A stretch of 42,204 nt of DNA, taken from NCBI GenBank assembly GCA_001823215.1, contig MHTV01000001.1, positions 1 through 42,204 on the forward strand, in the 5' to 3' direction. Positions 36,961 to 42,204 of the stretch are shown piece after piece. A program made the translations under genes and the position numbers. The notes under the pieces are model-generated. The model saw nothing but the letters and a program-made list of their open reading frames with translations, did not search any database and had not been told where the DNA came from. How positions within the stretch are numbered: position 1 is the first letter of the stretch; every line of letters starts with the position of its first letter. The stretch comes from Candidatus Wildermuthbacteria bacterium RIFCSPHIGHO2_02_FULL_45_25. Lineage in GTDB: Bacteria > Patescibacteriota > Minisyncoccia > Minisyncoccales > UBA10102.

Positions 36961-37566
36961 CTAATCCAAAATTCCGTCTAAATTCACGTCGTAGAAAATC
37001 TTCTCCTGAACAATGTTATATTTGATAAGCTCCTTCTCATCAAACCAATGGGGAATTTCCATTTGAGCTTCTTCTACAGAACCTGACGCATGAATAAGGT
37101 TTCTCACCGCGCGCCTGTCAATATCTGCCATTTGATAAGAATCCAACACATAATCTCCCCTGATTGTGCCGACATCGGAACTTAACGGCTCTGTGCTTCC
37201 GGTAAGCTTGCGAATAATTTGCACCGCATGAGCTCCCTGCCAAACCATGGCAATAACAGGACCTGCGGAAAGATATCTCTTTAAACCGTCTAAAATACGG
37301 GCAGTGATTTCCAAAGGATCCATCGAAGGCGGAGTTAATCCCCTTTTTTGATATCCCGCAATCGTTTTTTCCCCTGTCACTCTGCGCCAGTTTGGGTCTA
37401 ACGTGTAATGCTTTTCAATATGATCCACGGTGGGAACAAGCATTTTCACGCCCACCAGTTTCAAACCGGCTCGCTCATAACGGCCGAGAATCTCCCCTAC
37501 CAGCGACCGCTGAATTCCATCTGGCTTGATCAGCACAAGCGTTCGTTCTTCTTTAAGGTGTGCCAT
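36961..37566 (-). CDS. ndk: Nucleoside-diphosphate kinase with internal insertion
   Basis: EERTLVLIKPDGIQRSLVGEILGRYERAGLKLVGVKML...IRGDYVLDS...NLIHASGSVEEAQ. Confidence 0.92.
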   Translation of the reverse strand: MAHLKEERTLVLIKPDGIQRSLVGEILGRYERAGLKLVGVKMLVPTVDHIEKHYTLDPNWRRVTGEKTIAGYQKRGLTPPSMDPLEITARILDGLKRYLSAGPVIAMVWQGAHAVQIIRKLTGSTEPLSSDVGTIRGDYVLDSYQMADIDRRAVRNLIHASGSVEEAQMEIPHWFDEKELIKYNIVQEKIFYDVNLDGILD

Positions 37567-37617
37567 AATTTCTTTCTTTTTACTTTTTATTTCCAAAAAT
37601 TCCATCGAGCATTTTCA

Positions 37618-38481
37618 TTATTGCGTACGATCCGAGACTCGCCAACTCCGACCATCGCTTTGAATAAAAATACCACGATTCTTATCGGTTCGCAATAAAG
37701 GAATTCCCAAACGAGAGAGCCGCGCAAGGACTTCTTCGTGAGGATGCCCATAACGGTTATTTTCCCCCACTTGGATAATCCCAAGCGAAGGCGCAATTGC
37801 CTTTATAAATTCTTCTGAACTTGAAGATTTACTTCCATGATGAGGAATTTTTACAATATCCGCTCTTAAATCCACTCCATCGTTCAGCAATTCCTGTTCT
37901 GCGCTCGATGAGATATCTCCCGTCAACAAAAGCTCGGTATCGTGATAGACAAACTTGGCAACAATTGACGTATCATTTACTGGTTTTCCCGCCTTCTGCG
38001 CTTCAGACGGATACAAAATATCCAGAAATTCATCCGGGCGCTCTGACCACTTCACAATTTGCGGCGCGCTCGCACGAAATTTCTTCGCCGGCTCTTTTGC
38101 AATCGCTTCCTTCCAGACGCCAAACACGCCTGTTTCCTTCTCCACGCCAGTCCACAAGATATTCTCCAGATGATATCTTTCTAATACTCCTGGAAGCCCG
38201 CCGATATGATCGTTGTCAGGATGAGTAAGAATAACCAGATCGAGCGATTTATCCCAAAAGGGCATCACTTCCCCTAACTCCTCCAATACCGCCTTATCAG
38301 GCCCGCCATCTATGAGAATTTGATGTCCCTGGGGAGTTTGGATGAAAATGGCGTCCCCTTGTCCCACATCGAGAAACACCATCTGCAAAGACAGAGACGT
38401 TACAATCTCTTTCCAAGTAAAAAAGTTTGCTACTCCAAGGAAAAGAAATATTCCGATTATGAGTTCCCGCCATTGATGCAT
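37618..38481 (-). CDS. ComEC/Rec2-like metallo-beta-lactamase-fold hydrolase
   Basis: MVFLDVGQGDAIFIQTPQGHQILIDGGPDKAVL...LTHPDNDHIGG. Confidence 0.9.
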   Translation of the reverse strand: MHQWRELIIGIFLFLGVANFFTWKEIVTSLSLQMVFLDVGQGDAIFIQTPQGHQILIDGGPDKAVLEELGEVMPFWDKSLDLVILTHPDNDHIGGLPGVLERYHLENILWTGVEKETGVFGVWKEAIAKEPAKKFRASAPQIVKWSERPDEFLDILYPSEAQKAGKPVNDTSIVAKFVYHDTELLLTGDISSSAEQELLNDGVDLRADIVKIPHHGSKSSSSEEFIKAIAPSLGIIQVGENNRYGHPHEEVLARLSRLGIPLLRTDKNRGIFIQSDGRSWRVSDRTQ

Positions 38482-38486
38482 ACGAA

Positions 38487-38512
38487 AATCCCCACCCGTG
38501 AAGGGTGGGGAT
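38487..38512. terminator. Terminator-like hairpin
   Basis: AATCCCCACCCgtgaAGGGTGGGGAT. Confidence 0.65.
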
Positions 38513-38517
38513 CAGAG

Positions 38518-38688
38518 TTATACTGCTTTCGCCGGTTTTGGTAAGATTCGAAACATTCCTGTCTTACAAACTGGACATTCACCCTTCATTGCCGGTCGAG
38601 TGCCTCCGCCCTTTGCTTGCATTTCGACCTGCTGGGCATTCGCCATTTCTCTTTTCGCTTTACACTTTACACAATATGCTTCTGCCAT
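38518..38688 (-). CDS. Small zinc-ribbon-like protein (DUF5679-like)
   Basis: MAEAYCVKCKAKREMANAQQVEMQAKGGGTRPAMKGECPVCKTGMFRIL. Confidence 0.75.
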   Translation of the reverse strand: MAEAYCVKCKAKREMANAQQVEMQAKGGGTRPAMKGECPVCKTGMFRILPKPAKAV

Positions 38689-38871
38689 AAGATAAAAAAT
38701 TAATAGTGGTAAAAGACCTTTCATGCGACTACTTCAGACAACATCCTCTTATTTGGCTTATTATTATACGCTAGAACAAAGCCAATGGCTTCGTCAAGTG
38801 CGGAACGGCAATCAGCCATAAGGAAGCACGGCACTTATGCCTATCTCTTTTGTCTGCTATAATAAGAAAAT

Positions 38872-40233
38872 ATGGCTACACTTACCTTTCACGGAGGCGC
38901 GAGAAAAGTTACCGGCGCCAATTATCTTGTAGAGGATCAGGGAACGAAAATTTTAATTGACTGCGGACTTCCCCAAGAACATGAGGATAAAAGCAATAAC
39001 GAGCTTGAAGAATTTCCCTATAACCCAAAAGACATTGACGCGGTATTCATTACTCATGCGCATATTGATCATACGGGCCGCATTCCCCAGCTCTATAAGG
39101 CCGGCTTTCGAGGCGTGATTTACTCAACTGCTCCCACGAAAGATTTTGCCGAGGAACTCCTTATTGATTCTGAAGGCATCATGCGCCAAGAAGCGGAACA
39201 ACAAGGCAAGACACCCCTTTACAACCTCGATGACATTCATAACATCCTTCATCTCTGGCAAAAAGTCGGCTATCACGAGGTTATAAACGTCAAAGGGTTC
39301 CAAGTCGAATTTTTCGACGCCGGACACATTTTGGGATCTGCTTTCATTTTAGTTACGACTCCCCGAGCAAAACGAGTCGTATTCTCGGGAGACCTTGGCA
39401 ATATGCCAAATCCCCTACTCAAGGATACCGAACACATTCCGGATGCTGATTATGTGCTTATCGAATCCACCTATGGCGGACGCCTGCATGAAAACGAGCA
39501 GCAAAGACGCACAATTCTCAAGCAAGCAATTAGGGAAACAATCCATAGAAAAAGTGTTTTGCTCATTCCCGCGTTCGCGATGGAACGCACCCAACAGCTT
39601 CTTTACGAAATCAATGAGCTCAAAGAACACGAACATCTTTCCCCTTTTCCGGTGTACATGGATAGCCCTCTTGCTATCCGTCTAACGGAAATCTATCAAA
39701 GGTATTCCAAAGATCCCCAATACTTCGACCCTCAAACCATCGCGCATATTCAGTCGGGCGATTCTATTTTTGATTTTCCAGGTCTTCATATTACCCGCAC
39801 GTCCCGTCAATCAAAAGAAATCAACAAAAAACCAAATCCCAAAGTAATCCTCGCGGGCTCTGGAATGTCCGAAGGAGGCCGAGTCCTTCACCATGAAGAA
39901 AGATACCTCGCGGAACCAAAAAATATACTCCTCTTCGTAGGATACCAAGCAAAAGACACATTGGGACGACACATCCAGGATGGCGCCGCATTGGTACAAA
40001 TCTTTAATACCAAAGTGCCTATTAGGTGCGCTCGCAAATCCATCAGTGGATATTCAGCGCACGCGGATCAACGAGAACTTCTCAATTGGATTCAGCCGTT
40101 AAAAGGAAGCAACACAACATGCTTTATCGTTCAAGGGGAGATTGAGCAAGCACAAGCATTGTCAGAGAAAATTTCGCAGGAATTTCATATCCAAAACTCT
40201 ATTCCAGAACAGGGAGAAACGGTAGAATTGTAA
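38872..40233 (+). CDS. MBL-fold beta-CASP ribonuclease (RNA exonuclease / CPSF-like)
   Basis: VFITHAHIDHTGRIPQLYKAGF; beta-CASP SGMSEGGRVLHH; SGYSAHADQRELLNWI. Confidence 0.93.
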   Translation: MATLTFHGGARKVTGANYLVEDQGTKILIDCGLPQEHEDKSNNELEEFPYNPKDIDAVFITHAHIDHTGRIPQLYKAGFRGVIYSTAPTKDFAEELLIDSEGIMRQEAEQQGKTPLYNLDDIHNILHLWQKVGYHEVINVKGFQVEFFDAGHILGSAFILVTTPRAKRVVFSGDLGNMPNPLLKDTEHIPDADYVLIESTYGGRLHENEQQRRTILKQAIRETIHRKSVLLIPAFAMERTQQLLYEINELKEHEHLSPFPVYMDSPLAIRLTEIYQRYSKDPQYFDPQTIAHIQSGDSIFDFPGLHITRTSRQSKEINKKPNPKVILAGSGMSEGGRVLHHEERYLAEPKNILLFVGYQAKDTLGRHIQDGAALVQIFNTKVPIRCARKSISGYSAHADQRELLNWIQPLKGSNTTCFIVQGEIEQAQALSEKISQEFHIQNSIPEQGETVEL

Positions 40234-40236
40234 AAA

Positions 40237-40259
40237 CGCAGTAGTTTCGTAATTCAAAG
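40237..40259. repeat. Partial foldback element (right-end remnant)
   Basis: cgcaGTAGTTTCGTAATTCAAAG matches the terminal arm of copies B/C. Confidence 0.7.
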
Positions 40260-40277
40260 GAGGGTATTCCTTTACGT

Positions 40278-41165
40278 CTATAATACAAACAATTGCGCGG
40301 CCGCCGCAATCAGAAGCAATCCTCCAAATCCTACGACAAACCATGCGAAATTAAGTTTTTGAGCGGTTTTGAGAAGCAGATGAATGGTCAGCAAGCCAAA
40401 GATAAACGAACCAAGAAGTCCCCAGAGAGCAACGGGAGTTATGGTAAAATCTCTTGCCGAAAGCAAGATATTTCCTCCTAGAACCGCAGGCAAACTCATG
40501 AGAAAACTCACTCGCAACGCCGCGATATCTCCAAATCCGCGCAACAAAAGACCAGAAACTGTAAACCCAGATCGCGAGAACCCCGGGAGTGCGGCTAATC
40601 CTTGCAGAATCCCCAACAACCACGCATCTCCCATCGAAAGCTGATCAATCCCCTTCCCCCCATCGCGTGATTTCCGTTTTCGCGCTCGCAGTTGAAGCAT
40701 TCCCGTACCGATAAGCAAAAATCCCACCATCGCGGTAATAATTTGCGTACTTGATTGAAGATGCGCTTTGAGATATTCATCCGTGTATGCCAAGACAATC
40801 TCAAGCAAGGTAAATCCCACCACGCCGCTAACGAATGTCGCAACAACCAAAAACCTTACCAGCGCCACAACTTCTTTATTATGCTTTTGTTCTTTGCGAT
40901 GAAAAATATGCCACGAGATAATGAAAAATGGCCGCTCTCTGCGCACTTCAAATAACACTCGCAACACATCCAAAACATCTTTTCTGAAATACCACAAAGC
41001 GGCTAAAAATGTTCCCAAATGTAAAAACAAAGCGAGCTCAATGCCATCCGTAATGCTTTTCTCGTGGAAGAAATTTGTCTGCACAAGCAAAAGCATTCCT
41101 TTTGAACTGATGGGAAGCCACTCGGTAATCCCCTGCGCAACTCCTAAAATAATCCCCTCAAACAT
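40278..41165 (-). CDS. uppP: Undecaprenyl-diphosphatase
   Basis: MFEGIILGVAQGITEWLPISSKGMLLL...GILQGLAALPGFSRSGFTVS. Confidence 0.95.
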   Translation of the reverse strand: MFEGIILGVAQGITEWLPISSKGMLLLVQTNFFHEKSITDGIELALFLHLGTFLAALWYFRKDVLDVLRVLFEVRRERPFFIISWHIFHRKEQKHNKEVVALVRFLVVATFVSGVVGFTLLEIVLAYTDEYLKAHLQSSTQIITAMVGFLLIGTGMLQLRARKRKSRDGGKGIDQLSMGDAWLLGILQGLAALPGFSRSGFTVSGLLLRGFGDIAALRVSFLMSLPAVLGGNILLSARDFTITPVALWGLLGSFIFGLLTIHLLLKTAQKLNFAWFVVGFGGLLLIAAAAQLFVL

Positions 41166-41185
41166 AATTACATTATTGCATACTT

Positions 41186-41223
41186 GATACAAATGCTCCA
41201 AACTTGTTTGGAGCATTTGTATC
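41186..41223. repeat. Perfect 18-bp inverted repeat with 2-nt centre
   Basis: GATACAAATGCTCCAAAC-tt-GTTTGGAGCATTTGTATC. Confidence 0.9.
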
Positions 41224-41245
41224 TCTATCATTGTTGCGGATTTCT

Positions 41246-42031
41246 TTATCGAATTTCTTTTCCCGAACCAAGATTTAACTCCTTTGCCGCGTTTCCACCT
41301 TGCGCTACAATTTCCACAAACCGATCCTCTCCAATCCCCGAACTTCCGATTACCAATGCAATTTCCCCGTCTGGCACATCTTTTAATCGTGAATACATAG
41401 GCAGGTTTCCAAATTTTGTTTGGCAAAATTTGCCAGCTTCAAAATTTATTTCTTCAGGCAAAATTGTTGTTTTGCAATTTCCAAAGTTATCCACCCACCA
41501 CACCGACTTGGGCGCATCCGGCACCTCACTCATTGGCATGCTTTCAAATGGCAAATCATATCCTTCTTCAATCCATTGCACGGCTTTTGGCAGAAAATCA
41601 AAACTCCTGAATTGACTATTCTGGATTCGCGCCATTTCCTTTTGTCCGAGCAATCTCCTCTCCTTCGCAAACCGCAGGACAGTCGAAATATCCAGAACAC
41701 GAATATCTTGCGCAATCTTAAACTTTTTTGCCAAAGAAAGCGTCAATCCATCCACCGAAGCTAACACCAGCGCATCTTTATGCCAAAAGTACCCAAAGGG
41801 AGTCCCATTGGGCCATTTTTTTGCTCTTCCCGACCTCGGAGCCACATTTGCCATCACAACTCCCCTTTTGCTTTCTGCAGCGTCTAGTGCGTCAATAAGA
41901 TTTCCTGCCGCTTCAAGGTCATTTTGCACTCCGATAATCGTTGCTTGCCCCCGCAAAAAGGTTACTGCTCTTGTGATTTGCCGTCCTGCGGCATTCGCAT
42001 CCTGACAATCATTGATAATAACAATAAACAT
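41246..42031 (-). CDS. SAM hydroxide adenosyltransferase / DUF62 family protein
   Basis: NDCQDANAAGRQ...WWVDNFGNCKTTI...SSGIGEDRFVEIVAQGGNAAKELNL. Confidence 0.8.
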   Translation of the reverse strand: MFIVIINDCQDANAAGRQITRAVTFLRGQATIIGVQNDLEAAGNLIDALDAAESKRGVVMANVAPRSGRAKKWPNGTPFGYFWHKDALVLASVDGLTLSLAKKFKIAQDIRVLDISTVLRFAKERRLLGQKEMARIQNSQFRSFDFLPKAVQWIEEGYDLPFESMPMSEVPDAPKSVWWVDNFGNCKTTILPEEINFEAGKFCQTKFGNLPMYSRLKDVPDGEIALVIGSSGIGEDRFVEIVAQGGNAAKELNLGSGKEIR

Positions 42032-42069
42032 ACAAAGAAAAGTTATCAGATTGAGCCCTTTGTAAAAAA

Positions 42070-42089
42070 CCTTCGGAGTTTTCCGAAGG
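42070..42089. terminator. Terminator-like hairpin
   Basis: CCTTCGGAgtttTCCGAAGG with flanking A/T runs. Confidence 0.6.
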
Positions 42090-42204
42090 ATGTGCGCGAT
42101 GTTTCTTTCTTAGCTTTTTTCTACACAGCAAACCTCCGACCCTTTCGCGGGAACAAGTTCGTCATGCCCATTATCATAAACATTTGCTGTCTCATAATTC
42201 GTCG

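Overview
This is a 42.2 kb chromosomal window with strong CPR (Parcubacteria-like) character. A defence-rich accessory region lies at about 1-13.5 kb. The rest is a housekeeping region: tpiA, the secY/S10/spc ribosomal protein cluster without uL30, tuf, fusA, rpsG/L, rpmB, ndk and uppP.

The accessory region contains, mostly on the minus strand: (i) a fic-radC-hsdR (type I restriction) operon; (ii) a 5'-truncated SPFH/prohibitin-like gene; (iii) a type V-A CRISPR array with 23 identical 36-nt repeats, crRNA-sense on the minus strand (GTCTAATACCCATATAAAATTTCTACTTTTGTAGAT); (iv) cas2, cas1 and cas4; (v) a toxin-antitoxin cassette (RelE-like + AbrB-like, and a Phd-like antitoxin with a decayed VapC stub); (vi) a 1390-aa Cas12a.

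The signals I consider most worth following are:
(a) An interlocking A-B-A'-B' inverted-repeat structure in the cas12a 5' leader. It begins at the predicted transcription start and ends in a T-run, so it looks like an RNA attenuator or small RNA.
(b) A family of ~130-162 bp foldback elements: a conserved core with covarying small hairpins, inside long arms that match within a copy but differ between copies.
(c) A solitary degenerate repeat between cas2 and the array (CreR-like candidate) and a 19-bp inverted repeat abutting the first repeat.
(d) Apparent substitution of the Cas12a pre-crRNA-processing His and one Lys, with a retained 4-Cys zinc ribbon.
(e) A palindrome spanning the -10 box to the start codon of cas4.
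(f) A 6S-like RNA candidate.
No database searches or folding programs were run. Family assignments come from motif recognition in the translated ORFs.
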